NCBI GenBank assembly: GCA_963558185.1
Contig: CAUWFE010000038.1
Span: forward strand, 1-9,738
Source of the DNA: UMGS1663 sp963558185
GTDB lineage: Bacteria; Bacillota; Clostridia; TANB77; CAG-508
Direction of reading: 5' to 3'
Length of the DNA: 9,738 nt
Under the pieces are notes generated by a model that saw only the letters and a program-made list of their open reading frames with translations, ran no database searches and had not been told where the DNA came from. Shown here piece by piece: positions 1 through 7,041 of the stretch. Both the position numbers and the translations under genes were made by a program. The stretch's first letter is position 1. Each line of letters starts with the position of its first letter.

Positions 1-21
1 ATGCTTGTCGCTGTAAGTGTT

Positions 22-561
22 CTAGCTTTTGTGTCGTAAATACCTGTCCTCCTCAGAGAATATACAACCACAATATTTTTGCATATATAGTCCTAACTCT
101 CTTGCTTTTTTCTGCCCCTCTCTAAATCCAACTCTAAAATCTCTATATAAAAATTCTATATCATATTTTTCTGCTAGTTCTTGTCCTATTTTTAATATTT
201 CATCGTGTTTTTGATATGGACTTACTAGCAAAGTTGTACTAATTGCATCATATCCATTTTCTTTTGCATATTGCATTGTTTTTTCTAAACGTACTCTATA
301 ACAGTAATTTACACAACGATTTTGTAAATCATTAATTACTGCTTTGCAAAAATTATCTAAACCGTATTCTTCTTCAAATATTGCTTGTACACTTATACTT
401 TGTGTATATTGTTCTAAGCATTGCTTTCTTGCTTTATATTCTTGATATGGATGAATATTAGGATTATACCAATATATTGTTGGTTCTATTCCTTCTTCTC
501 TTAATGAATCAATACAGTATACACTACAAGGTGCACAACATGTATGTAATAATAATTTCAA
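22..561 (-). CDS. queH: Epoxyqueuosine reductase QueH
   Basis: Predicted cytoplasmic enzyme reducing epoxyqueuosine to queuosine at the wobble position of GUN tRNAs, the last step of queuosine synthesis; QueH is the non-orthologous replacement of QueG. The 179-residue protein has the family's cysteine pattern: HTCCAPCS (C8, C9, C12), C83 and C87 in NRCVNYC, and the C-terminal YCGCIFSE (C164, C166). These fit the metal and Fe-S ligands known for the family. The start is TTG at 559-561, chosen because AGGAG at 571-575 sits 9 nt upstream and the N-terminus matches the family. The AGGAG overlaps the TAG stop of the preceding glycosyltransferase, suggesting translational coupling. In many Clostridia queH lies just after ruvB and before queA and tgt; here a glycosyltransferase gene separates it from ruvB. 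Only 21 nt follow its stop, so the next gene cannot be seen. Confidence 0.93.
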   Translation of the reverse strand: MKLLLHTCCAPCSVYCIDSLREEGIEPTIYWYNPNIHPYQEYKARKQCLEQYTQSISVQAIFEEEYGLDNFCKAVINDLQNRCVNYCYRVRLEKTMQYAKENGYDAISTTLLVSPYQKHDEILKIGQELAEKYDIEFLYRDFRVGFREGQKKARELGLYMQKYCGCIFSEEDRYLRHKS

Positions 562-573
562 TTTTCTATTCTC

Positions 574-2037
574 CTATTCTTTGTTTTTATATTTTTTCAT
601 TTTATTTCTTTTAAGTTGCCAAATTGCATATGCACATAAACTACTAATTATCATTGTAAAGAAGAACGGTATTCCCATTGGTCTTGAATCTATTTGAACT
701 AAATATGTAAATCCATATGCCATAATTCCACCAATTGATAAACATAACATCATTCTAATATTTTTAGATTTTTGCCACATTATCGTTGGAAATAACCATA
801 TTAAATACCATGCATTAAAATTAGTAATTAGTACTAATAAAAATACTAATAAAAATGGATTATATTGTTGCATGATGCTTTTAATTGTTATTTTTTCATT
901 TTTATTTTTTATAAATAATCCAGTTACTACATATACATAAAAAGCTGTAAATATTGTTAATGCAAGCATTTTTAATATGTTAATTACTTGTTCATTGTTA
1001 ATTATTGTATTTAATAATAAAAATATCGAACGTTCATATTTATCTTGTTGAACTATTAAACCTGAAAGTACACTAAAATCTTCCATATAAATTGCATAAA
1101 ATCCTATAATTACTGCTAAAAATTCTATAGCATATAATACTGTTTTTCCTATTTTTTTAGGAAGTTCTTCTTTTTGTAATGCATAAATTACTAAAAATGG
1201 TACTAATATTACACTCATATATTTTATACCTGTTGCTATTGCTAAAAATATGATTGATAGCCACAACTTTTGTTTTTTTACTACAAAGTAAATTCCTAAT
1301 AACATAAATAAAATTAAAAATATGTCATTATGTACATTAGATACTGCTTCAAATAATATGAGTGGATTTAATGCAAATATTACAGCAAAAATCTTTTTGT
1401 TTGTTATTTTATATATTAACCAGGTGCATGCTAAAAGTTCTATAAGTGCTGCTATTTTAAAAATTAATAATGCTATATCTATACTTCCAAATGAAATAGA
1501 AGTTAATAATTTGCACATAAAAGCCCATGCTGGTCCATATACTACTGGTTCATCTATCCAACATCTTGCTACTTTTAAAAGCATCTCATCTCTTGTTTCA
1601 GGTTCTATCTGTTCTCTAATATCTGATATAGAAGTATAATATGGATTTTCATTGTAATGTGAATCTACCCAACCTGTTCCTATATATGAATATACATCTA
1701 AACTAGTTACTGGAATAACTAATGCAAATATTGCTCCTACTAAACATGTAAAGATTAATATTTGTTTAATGTTTTTAAATAATTTGTCTCGATTTTTAAT
1801 TATAGCAAAATACAATAAAAACAATAATATAAAACATAATACAAATAATACCATATTTAATATCTGATTATTTTGTCCATATTCTGATGCTGTAAAAGTG
1901 TTTACAAATATAAATTTAAATACTGTTTTATTTTGTATTAAATAATTAATAAATGGTATTGCAATTATTAAAGACACACATGTATATAGTATTTTATATG
2001 TGTTTTTTTCTATCCATTCTTTCATACTTAATCTCAT
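574..2037 (-). CDS. Polytopic GT-C-fold glycosyltransferase, MptA/MptB-like
   Basis: Integral membrane protein of about 487 residues with roughly a dozen hydrophobic segments, a short cytoplasmic-looking N-terminus and a Lys-rich C-terminal tail (KRNKMKKYKNK). Motifs resemble polyprenol-phosphate-sugar-dependent GT-C enzymes of the MptA/MptB (alpha-1,6-mannosyltransferase) group: an acidic residue in the first long loop (TSLDVYSYIGTG, D114), YGPAW (167-171), NPLILFEAVSNVHND (ending about 238) and GIKY (270-273). Such enzymes transfer a sugar from a lipid-phosphate donor on the outer membrane face. Donor and acceptor here are unknown. Start choice: the open frame extends to a TTG at 2055, but AAGGAAGGA at 2038-2046 lies inside that extension, so ATG at 2037 (spacing about 4) or ATG at 2025 (spacing about 12) is more likely. 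A gap of over 100 nt after ruvB holds a TATAAT at 2072-2077 without a clear -35, so a weak private promoter is possible. queH follows 12 nt downstream. Confidence 0.82.
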   Translation of the reverse strand: MRLSMKEWIEKNTYKILYTCVSLIIAIPFINYLIQNKTVFKFIFVNTFTASEYGQNNQILNMVLFVLCFILLFLLYFAIIKNRDKLFKNIKQILIFTCLVGAIFALVIPVTSLDVYSYIGTGWVDSHYNENPYYTSISDIREQIEPETRDEMLLKVARCWIDEPVVYGPAWAFMCKLLTSISFGSIDIALLIFKIAALIELLACTWLIYKITNKKIFAVIFALNPLILFEAVSNVHNDIFLILFMLLGIYFVVKKQKLWLSIIFLAIATGIKYMSVILVPFLVIYALQKEELPKKIGKTVLYAIEFLAVIIGFYAIYMEDFSVLSGLIVQQDKYERSIFLLLNTIINNEQVINILKMLALTIFTAFYVYVVTGLFIKNKNEKITIKSIMQQYNPFLLVFLLVLITNFNAWYLIWLFPTIMWQKSKNIRMMLCLSIGGIMAYGFTYLVQIDSRPMGIPFFFTMIISSLCAYAIWQLKRNKMKKYKNKE

Positions 2038-2169
2038 TCCTTCCTTAAAGCACAAATCCGGTTGGAAAAAAATTATAATTATTTTTCAGCCTTTTCTTCC
2101 GTATCTCTACTTTTATTTTCTACTATTTTGCTTCTATATCAGTTTATTTGTCTATTCTTTCACTTAAAA

Positions 2170-3183
2170 TTATGCCTGTTCAAAAGGAAATCCCATATGT
2201 GTGTATGCTGGCTTTAATGGTATTCTTCCCCTAGGTGTTCTTGCTATAAAACCTATCTGTATCAAATATGGTTCATATACATCTTCAATTGTGTCAACCT
2301 CTTCTCCTACTGTTGTAGCTAATGTTTCTATTCCCACTGGTCTTCCTTGATATTTCATAATCATTGTTTCTAATAATCTTCTATCTATTTCGTCTAAGCC
2401 CATTTCGTCTATTTCTAATCTATTAAGTGCAACTTTAGTAATTTTTAAATCTATGTTTCCATCACCTAATACTGCTGCATAATCTCTTACTCTTTTTAGT
2501 AATCGATTTGCTATTCTTGGAGTTCCTCTTGAACGTCTTGCTATTTCTAAAGAAGATTTTTCATCTATTTCTATTTCTAATATACTAGCTGACCTTGTTA
2601 CTATAGTTGATAAGTCTTCTGCATCATATAATTCTAATCTATGTACTATTCCAAACCTATCTCTTAATGGTGTTGCAAGGGAACCAGCTTTTGTTGTTGC
2701 TCCTATTAATGTAAATTTAGGTAAATCTAATCTTATTGACCTAGCACTAGGCCCCTTTCCTATCATAATATCTAATGTATAATCTTCTAAAGCTGGATAT
2801 AAAATTTCTTCTACACTTTTGTTTAGTCTATGAATTTCGTCTATAAATAGTACATCAAATTCAGATAAATTTGTTAAAATTGCTGCTAAATCTCCTGGTT
2901 TTTCTATTGCTGGTCCTGATGTTATTTTTATGTTTGAATTCATTTCATTTGATATTATATTAGCAAGTGTTGTTTTCCCTAGTCCTGGTGGACCATATAA
3001 TAAAACATGGTCAAGAGGCTCACCTCTTTTTTTGGCAGCCTCTATGTAAATTTTCATATTTTCTTTTACTTTTGTTTGACCTATATATTCTTCTAAAGTT
3101 TTTGGTCTTAATGTATTTTCAATTCTTTCTTCTTGGATATCTTCTAATTCGGGACTAATAATTCTATCGTCATCAAAATTCAT
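2170..3183 (-). CDS. ruvB: Holliday junction branch migration helicase RuvB
   Basis: AAA+ ATPase motor of the RuvAB complex, driving branch migration of Holliday junctions during recombination and repair. The 337 residues are full length and show the family landmarks in order: Walker A GPPGLGKTT (64-72), Walker B FIDEIHRL (113-120), sensor 1 IGATTKAG (160-167), arginine finger in TPLRDRFG (R174/R176), sensor 2 RGTPRIANRL (220-229), and the C-terminal winged helix with TPRGRIPLKPAY (317-327). ATG at 3181-3183 is preceded by AGGAAGGA at 3193-3200 with 9 nt spacing, starting one base after the TAA stop of the upstream glycosyltransferase (18 nt gap). ruvA and ruvC, the usual partners, are absent from this neighbourhood, so ruvB probably shares transcription with the dTDP-sugar genes upstream. 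No key residue is missing. Confidence 0.98.
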   Translation of the reverse strand: MNFDDDRIISPELEDIQEERIENTLRPKTLEEYIGQTKVKENMKIYIEAAKKRGEPLDHVLLYGPPGLGKTTLANIISNEMNSNIKITSGPAIEKPGDLAAILTNLSEFDVLFIDEIHRLNKSVEEILYPALEDYTLDIMIGKGPSARSIRLDLPKFTLIGATTKAGSLATPLRDRFGIVHRLELYDAEDLSTIVTRSASILEIEIDEKSSLEIARRSRGTPRIANRLLKRVRDYAAVLGDGNIDLKITKVALNRLEIDEMGLDEIDRRLLETMIMKYQGRPVGIETLATTVGEEVDTIEDVYEPYLIQIGFIARTPRGRIPLKPAYTHMGFPFEQA

Positions 3184-3201
3184 TTTGAATGTTCCTTCCT
3201 C

Positions 3202-4146
3202 TTATTCATTCATTTCTTTTTCACCATTATATTCATCTACAAAATATAGTGGTCTATTTTTAGTTTCGTTGAATATTCTTCCTAAATATTCACCTACAAT
3301 TCCAAATAATAATATTTGTATTCCTGAGAAGAATAAAATAAGTAAAATTGTAGCTTGAAATGCTTGTATTGCAACATTTTGAGTAATGCATTTTATTATT
3401 ACATATATAAAGTATACAAATAATGCAATAAATGTTGGTATTGATAAATATGTTGAAATTCTAAGTGGAGAAGTTGTAAAAGAAGTAATTCCATCTATCG
3501 CTAAATCTACTAATTTTTTATAATTCCATTTTGTTTTTCCAGCTACACGTGGATCTCTTTCATATAGTACTTCTTTCTTTTTATATCCTATCCAACTAAA
3601 CATACTTTTTGAACATCTTTGTGATTCACGAAGTTTTTTCAATGCATTTACACATCTTCTATCTAATAGCCTGAAATCACCTGTATCTTTTTGTATTTCT
3701 ATTCTTGTTAAGCTTTGCAATACTTTATAATACATTTTTGAAGTAAACTTTTTAAGCCATGTTTCTCCTTTTCTACTACTTCTTTTTGCATAAACATCAT
3801 CATATCCTTCTTCCCAGTATTTAATTAACTCTGGTACTAGTTCTGGTGGATCTTGTAAGTCTGCATCCATAAAAATAACTGCATCACCATTTGCATAGTC
3901 TAAACCTGCAAGCATAGCAATTTCTTTTCCAAAGTTTCTTGAAAATGTAACATAGCTAATTCTATGGTCATATGCTCTCATTTCTTTTACCATTTCTAAT
4001 GTTTTATCTTTACTTCCATCGTCAACAAATAAAATTTCAAATTCATAATTTTTATTCTGTTCCATTAATTTTTCTAAACGTTCATATAAATATGGTAATG
4101 CTTCTTCTTCATTATATGCTGGTATAATAATACTTATTTTTTTCAT
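3202..4146 (-). CDS. GtrB/DPM1-like family-2 glycosyltransferase (undecaprenyl-phosphate glycosyltransferase)
   Basis: A 314-residue protein with an N-terminal GT2 (GT-A fold) catalytic domain: SIIIPAYNEEEALP (5-18), VDDGSKDKT (41-49), the metal/nucleotide-binding DADLQDPPE (94-102), the KRSSRKGE segment (121-128), and DTGDFRLL (154-161). Two membrane helices follow (about 233-253 and 264-286), then the family's GEYLGRIFNETKNRPLY tail (286-301). This layout is that of GtrB/YkcC/DPM1-like enzymes, which move glucose, mannose or another sugar from a nucleotide onto undecaprenyl phosphate at the cytoplasmic face. The sugar cannot be read from sequence. ATG at 4144-4146 follows AGAGGGA (4154-4160), which overlaps the TAG stop of rfbB 12 nt upstream. 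It could supply the lipid-linked sugar used by the GT-C protein two genes on (inference). Confidence 0.9.
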   Translation of the reverse strand: MKKISIIIPAYNEEEALPYLYERLEKLMEQNKNYEFEILFVDDGSKDKTLEMVKEMRAYDHRISYVTFSRNFGKEIAMLAGLDYANGDAVIFMDADLQDPPELVPELIKYWEEGYDDVYAKRSSRKGETWLKKFTSKMYYKVLQSLTRIEIQKDTGDFRLLDRRCVNALKKLRESQRCSKSMFSWIGYKKKEVLYERDPRVAGKTKWNYKKLVDLAIDGITSFTTSPLRISTYLSIPTFIALFVYFIYVIIKCITQNVAIQAFQATILLILFFSGIQILLFGIVGEYLGRIFNETKNRPLYFVDEYNGEKEMNE

Positions 4147-4158
4147 AATCTATTCCCT

Positions 4159-5124
4159 CTATTTCAACCATTCTGGATTTGCTAAATACCAATCTATAGT
4201 TTTTACAATTCCATCTTCAAATTTTGTTTTTGGAAGCCAACCTAATTCTTCACTAATCTTAGTTGGATCAATTGCATAACGATAGTCATGACCTTTTCTA
4301 TCTTCTACATATGTAATTAAACTTTCTGGCTTGCCTAATCTTTTTAAAATTAATTTTACTATTTCTATATTTCTTTTTTCATTATGTCCACCTATATTGT
4401 ATCTTTCACCACTTTTTCCTTCATGAAACACTAAGTCTATAGCTTCGCAATGGTCTTCTACATATAACCAGTCTCTAATATTTTTTCCTGTTCCATATAC
4501 AGGTAATTGTTCATCATTTAATGCTAATTTTATCATATGAGGAATTAATTTTTCGTGATGTTGATATGGTCCATAATTGTTGGAACAATTAGTAATATTA
4601 ACATTCATTTTAAAAGTTTCATAATATGCTCTTACTAATAAATCTGAACTTGCTTTTGATGCTGAATATGGGCTACTTGGATTAATTGGTGAAGTTTCTG
4701 TAAAGTATCCTTCTTCTCCTAACGCTCCATAAACTTCATCTGTAGAAATATGCATAAATTTGTTTTTGCTTCCTTCTCCCCATTTTCTTTTTGCAACTTC
4801 TAATAAAGTATGTGTACCTAATACATTAGTTTGTGTAAAAATAAATGGTGTTTTTATACTATTATCTACATGTGATTCTGCTGCAAAGTGAATTACTCCA
4901 TCTACATCATATTTATCAAATATTTGTGTCATTTTTTCAAAATCACAAATATCAGCTTGTTCAAAATCAATTTTATCCATTACATTTCTTAAATTTTCTT
5001 TTTTACCTGCATATGTTAATTTATCTACTACTATTACATGATATTCAGGGTGTTTATTTACAAAATATTCTGCGAAATTTGCTCCTATAAAGCCTGCTGC
5101 TCCTGTAACTACTATATTCTTCAT
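4159..5124 (-). CDS. rfbB: dTDP-glucose 4,6-dehydratase
   Basis: Extended short-chain dehydrogenase converting dTDP-glucose to dTDP-4-keto-6-deoxyglucose with bound NAD+, the second step of the dTDP-L-rhamnose route; cytoplasmic. The 321-residue chain has the Rossmann motif TGAAGFIG (7-14), the family-specific DKLTYAG (34-40), catalytic T128-D129-E130 in HISTDEVYG, Y153 and K157 of PYSASKAS, NCSNNYGPYQ (179-188) and RDWLYVEDH (217-225). It is a little shorter than many homologues (about 340) but no domain is missing. ATG at 5122-5124 has AAAGGAA upstream at good spacing. It lies 22 nt after rfbC and 12 nt before the GtrB-like gene. The related CDP- or UDP-sugar dehydratases are less likely given rfbA and rfbC next to it. 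Confidence 0.95.
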   Translation of the reverse strand: MKNIVVTGAAGFIGANFAEYFVNKHPEYHVIVVDKLTYAGKKENLRNVMDKIDFEQADICDFEKMTQIFDKYDVDGVIHFAAESHVDNSIKTPFIFTQTNVLGTHTLLEVAKRKWGEGSKNKFMHISTDEVYGALGEEGYFTETSPINPSSPYSASKASSDLLVRAYYETFKMNVNITNCSNNYGPYQHHEKLIPHMIKLALNDEQLPVYGTGKNIRDWLYVEDHCEAIDLVFHEGKSGERYNIGGHNEKRNIEIVKLILKRLGKPESLITYVEDRKGHDYRYAIDPTKISEELGWLPKTKFEDGIVKTIDWYLANPEWLK

Positions 5125-5146
5125 ATTTACTTTTTCCTTTCATTTT

Positions 5147-5692
5147 TTATAAATTAGGCCAATTTTTATCTTTTTCTGACTGTATTAAATTTTGCTTTTC
5201 TCCAACTTTTTCTAAAGGCCATTTAATTCCTATTTTTTCATCATTCCAAATTACTCCACCTTCATCTCCTGGATGGTAAAAATCATCACATTTGTATACA
5301 AATTCTGCTTCTTCTGATAATACTAAAAATCCATGAGCAAATCCTTTTGGTATGAAAAATTGTAATTTATTTTCTTCTGATAATACTACTCCATAATATT
5401 TTCCATAAGTTTTAGAATCTTTTCTTAAATCAACTGCTACATCATATACTTCACCTTTTACTACTCTAACTAATTTAGACTGTGGATATTCTTTTTGAAA
5501 ATGTAGTCCTCGTAATACTCCTTTAGTAGATTTTGAATGATTATCTTGTACAAATTCACTATTTATTCCTATTTCTTCAAAATCTCTTTTGCTATATGTT
5601 TCCATAAAGAAACCTCTGTTATCTTCAAATACTGTTGGTTTTATTACATATAAATCATCAATTCCAGTTTCTTGTTTTTCAAATTTACCCAT
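5147..5692 (-). CDS. rfbC: dTDP-4-dehydrorhamnose 3,5-epimerase
   Basis: Cupin-fold epimerase that inverts C3 and C5 of dTDP-4-keto-6-deoxyglucose to give dTDP-4-keto-L-rhamnose. The 181 residues match the family's usual length and carry EDNRGFFMETY (23-33), the QDNHSKS segment (49-55), VLRGLHFQ with the catalytic His (H64), PKGFAHGF (115-122), and YKCDDFY (133-139) with the conserved active-site Tyr. ATG at 5690-5692 is preceded by AAGGAGGAA (5700-5708), which overlaps the TAA stop of rfbA. This implies tight co-translation, and rfbA-rfbC-rfbB form one transcript unit. The product is the keto-sugar, which needs RfbD (not in the window) to become dTDP-L-rhamnose. Confidence 0.95.
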   Translation of the reverse strand: MGKFEKQETGIDDLYVIKPTVFEDNRGFFMETYSKRDFEEIGINSEFVQDNHSKSTKGVLRGLHFQKEYPQSKLVRVVKGEVYDVAVDLRKDSKTYGKYYGVVLSEENKLQFFIPKGFAHGFLVLSEEAEFVYKCDDFYHPGDEGGVIWNDEKIGIKWPLEKVGEKQNLIQSEKDKNWPNL

Positions 5693-5706
5693 TTATAAAT
5701 TCCTCC

Positions 5707-6597
5707 TTATTCTTCTGTAAATTTATCTTCTGCTAAATCTTTTAAATATACTCCGTATTCTGTTTTCATATATTTTTTTGATAATTCTAATAATTGAGTT
5801 TTGTTAATCCAACCTTTTTTATATGATATTTCTTCTGGACAACATACTTGCATACCTTGCCTTTTTTCTATTGTTTGAACAAAACTTGCTGTTTCTAGTA
5901 ATGCATCATGTGTTCCTGTATCAAACCAAGTCATTCCTCTACCTAGCTTTTCTACAGTTAATTTTTTCATTTTCATGTATTCTTCATTAACTGTTGTTAT
6001 TTCTAGTTCTCCTCTTGCAGATGGTTTTACATTTTTTGCAATTTTTATTACATCATTTGTATAAAAATATAGCCCTGGCACTGCATAATTTGATTTTGGA
6101 TTTTCTGGTTTTTCTTCTATTGATACTGCATGTCCTTCTTTATTTATTTCTACTACACCATATGCTTTTGGATCTTTAACATAATATCCAAATATTGTTG
6201 CTTCATCTTCTCTTTCATTTGCTCTTTTTAAAATATGTTCTAAGTGTTCTCCATAAAACATATTATCTCCTAAAATCATCGCAACATTATCTTCTCCAAT
6301 AAAGTCTTCTGCTATAATAAATGCTTCTGCAAGTCCATTTGGTTTTTCCTGAACTTTATATTCAAAGTGCATGCCCCATTGTGTTCCATCTCCTAAAAGT
6401 GATTCAAATGTTACTATATCTCTTGGAGTTGATATTATAAGAACTTCTCTTATTTCTGCTTGCATTAATACTGATAAAGGATAATATATCATTGGTTTAT
6501 CATAAACTGGCATAATTTGCTTAGAAATTGCAAGAGTAAGCGGATATAATCTTGTTGCACTACCACCTGCTAAAATAATGCCTTTTCTATTTTTCAT
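5707..6597 (-). CDS. rfbA: Glucose-1-phosphate thymidylyltransferase
   Basis: Makes dTDP-glucose from dTTP and glucose-1-phosphate, committing carbon to dTDP-sugars. The nucleotidyltransferase signature GIILAGGSATRLYPLT (6-21) is present, with Ala in place of the commoner Gly after GGS. Other landmarks are QEKPNGLAEAF (83-93), GDNMFYG with metal-binding D111, SIEEKP (159-164) and TWFDTGTHDALLEA (223-236). The open frame begins with ATG ATG TGT ATG. AGGA abuts the first ATG, so the third ATG (6595-6597, 9 nt after AGGA) is preferred, giving 296 residues, close to the family norm; the alternative start at 6606 adds only MMC. First gene of the minus-strand run, with a promoter at 6637-6665 and a leader of about 33 nt. 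Confidence 0.95.
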   Translation of the reverse strand: MKNRKGIILAGGSATRLYPLTLAISKQIMPVYDKPMIYYPLSVLMQAEIREVLIISTPRDIVTFESLLGDGTQWGMHFEYKVQEKPNGLAEAFIIAEDFIGEDNVAMILGDNMFYGEHLEHILKRANEREDEATIFGYYVKDPKAYGVVEINKEGHAVSIEEKPENPKSNYAVPGLYFYTNDVIKIAKNVKPSARGELEITTVNEEYMKMKKLTVEKLGRGMTWFDTGTHDALLETASFVQTIEKRQGMQVCCPEEISYKKGWINKTQLLELSKKYMKTEYGVYLKDLAEDKFTEE

Positions 6598-6636
6598 ACA
6601 CATCATTCCTAACTTTTATTATTTGTTTTCGGTAAA

Positions 6637-6665
6637 ATCATATCATTATATGACCTAATTTTCAA
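6637..6665 (-). promoter_or_regulatory. Predicted sigma-A promoter of the rfbACB run
   Basis: Read on the minus strand: TTGAAA at 6660-6665, a 17-nt spacer, and TATGAT at 6637-6642. An additional perfect TATAAT lies in the spacer at 6645-6650, paired at 19 nt with GTGAAA (6670-6675). Either would start transcription 25-45 nt before rfbA. No terminator hairpin or riboswitch fold is evident in the short leader. Confidence 0.65.
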
Positions 6666-6737
6666 GTATTTTCACATTAATTTTACATTTAATTTGTTAC
6701 AATTCGTTACTATTTACAGTTACAAATTATTCTATTG

Positions 6738-6915
6738 AATGTATATATATTAATATTGATTAAATTTCGATTGTGATAGAAGTGCTTGTAAGAGTTTCTT
6801 TATCTAAAAGGAATGAGGAAGCGGAAATTCCGAGAGGCTCATTCCTTTTAGATTTAGAAAGTCTAATGCACGTATTGAACCAAAGAAACTTATGAAATAT
6901 TAATATATATACATT
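6738..6915. repeat. Nested inverted-repeat element, possible structured RNA or invertible segment
   Basis: Three nested inverted repeats lie between divergent rfbA and the sortase gene. The outer pair is 6738-6757 with 6896-6915, 20 bp and perfect. The middle pair is 6793-6801 with 6882-6890, AGTTTCTTT/AAAGAAACT, 9 bp. The inner pair is 6802-6817 with 6838-6853, 16 bp and perfect (ATCTAAAAGGAATGAG and its complement). A small CGGAAATTCCG palindrome (6822-6832) sits at the apex. Outer, inner and apical repeats are concentric around 6827. A 5-bp hairpin TTAGA-AAG-TCTAA (6854-6866) lies in the 3' bubble. As RNA from either strand this would form a bulged rod of about 178 nt, broadly like 6S-type architecture, but I recognise no specific family. 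No convincing protein frame is present. Confidence 0.75.
6875..6903 (+). promoter_or_regulatory. Candidate promoter toward the sortase, -10 inside the right inverted repeat
   Basis: TTGAAC at 6875-6880, a 17-nt spacer, then TATTAA at 6898-6903. The -10-like hexamer belongs to the right copy of the 20-bp outer repeat. The left copy carries the same hexamer facing the other way (6750-6755) but has TATCAC instead of a -35 box. So, as given, any promoter in the element points toward the sortase only. AT-rich sequence makes chance matches easy. Confidence 0.35.
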
Positions 6916-7004
6916 TTTATTAATATGAACTATGAATTGTAACTACTATTTTATACAATGGAATTTTTGAAAAATTTTAGATAAATAATTTTTATTTTTT
7001 TACT

Positions 7005-7010
7005 TATAAT
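7005..7010 (+). promoter_or_regulatory. Candidate -10 box proximal to the sortase gene
   Basis: A perfect TATAAT about 30 nt before the sortase start. No good -35 hexamer lies 16-18 nt upstream (only TAGATA at 21 nt), so it is a weak prediction. Confidence 0.35.
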
Positions 7011-7041
7011 AATATAAAGCATGTATTAAGGAAGTGAGTTT

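Noticed and set aside
1322..1639. 105-codon plus-strand open frame inside the GT-C gene
   Set aside because: It is antisense to a well-supported membrane protein, has no convincing ribosome binding site and no recognisable domain; it is a shadow of the real gene.
6813..6851. 12-codon open frames on both strands of the inner hairpin (MRKRKF... and MSLSEF...)
   Set aside because: They arise from the inverted repeat itself, with AAGGA abutting the ATG, too close for normal initiation. Peptide coding is unlikely.
6802..6853. The inner 16-bp hairpin as a simple transcription terminator
   Set aside because: It lies between divergent promoters with no upstream gene to terminate and is not followed by a clean T-run on either strand.
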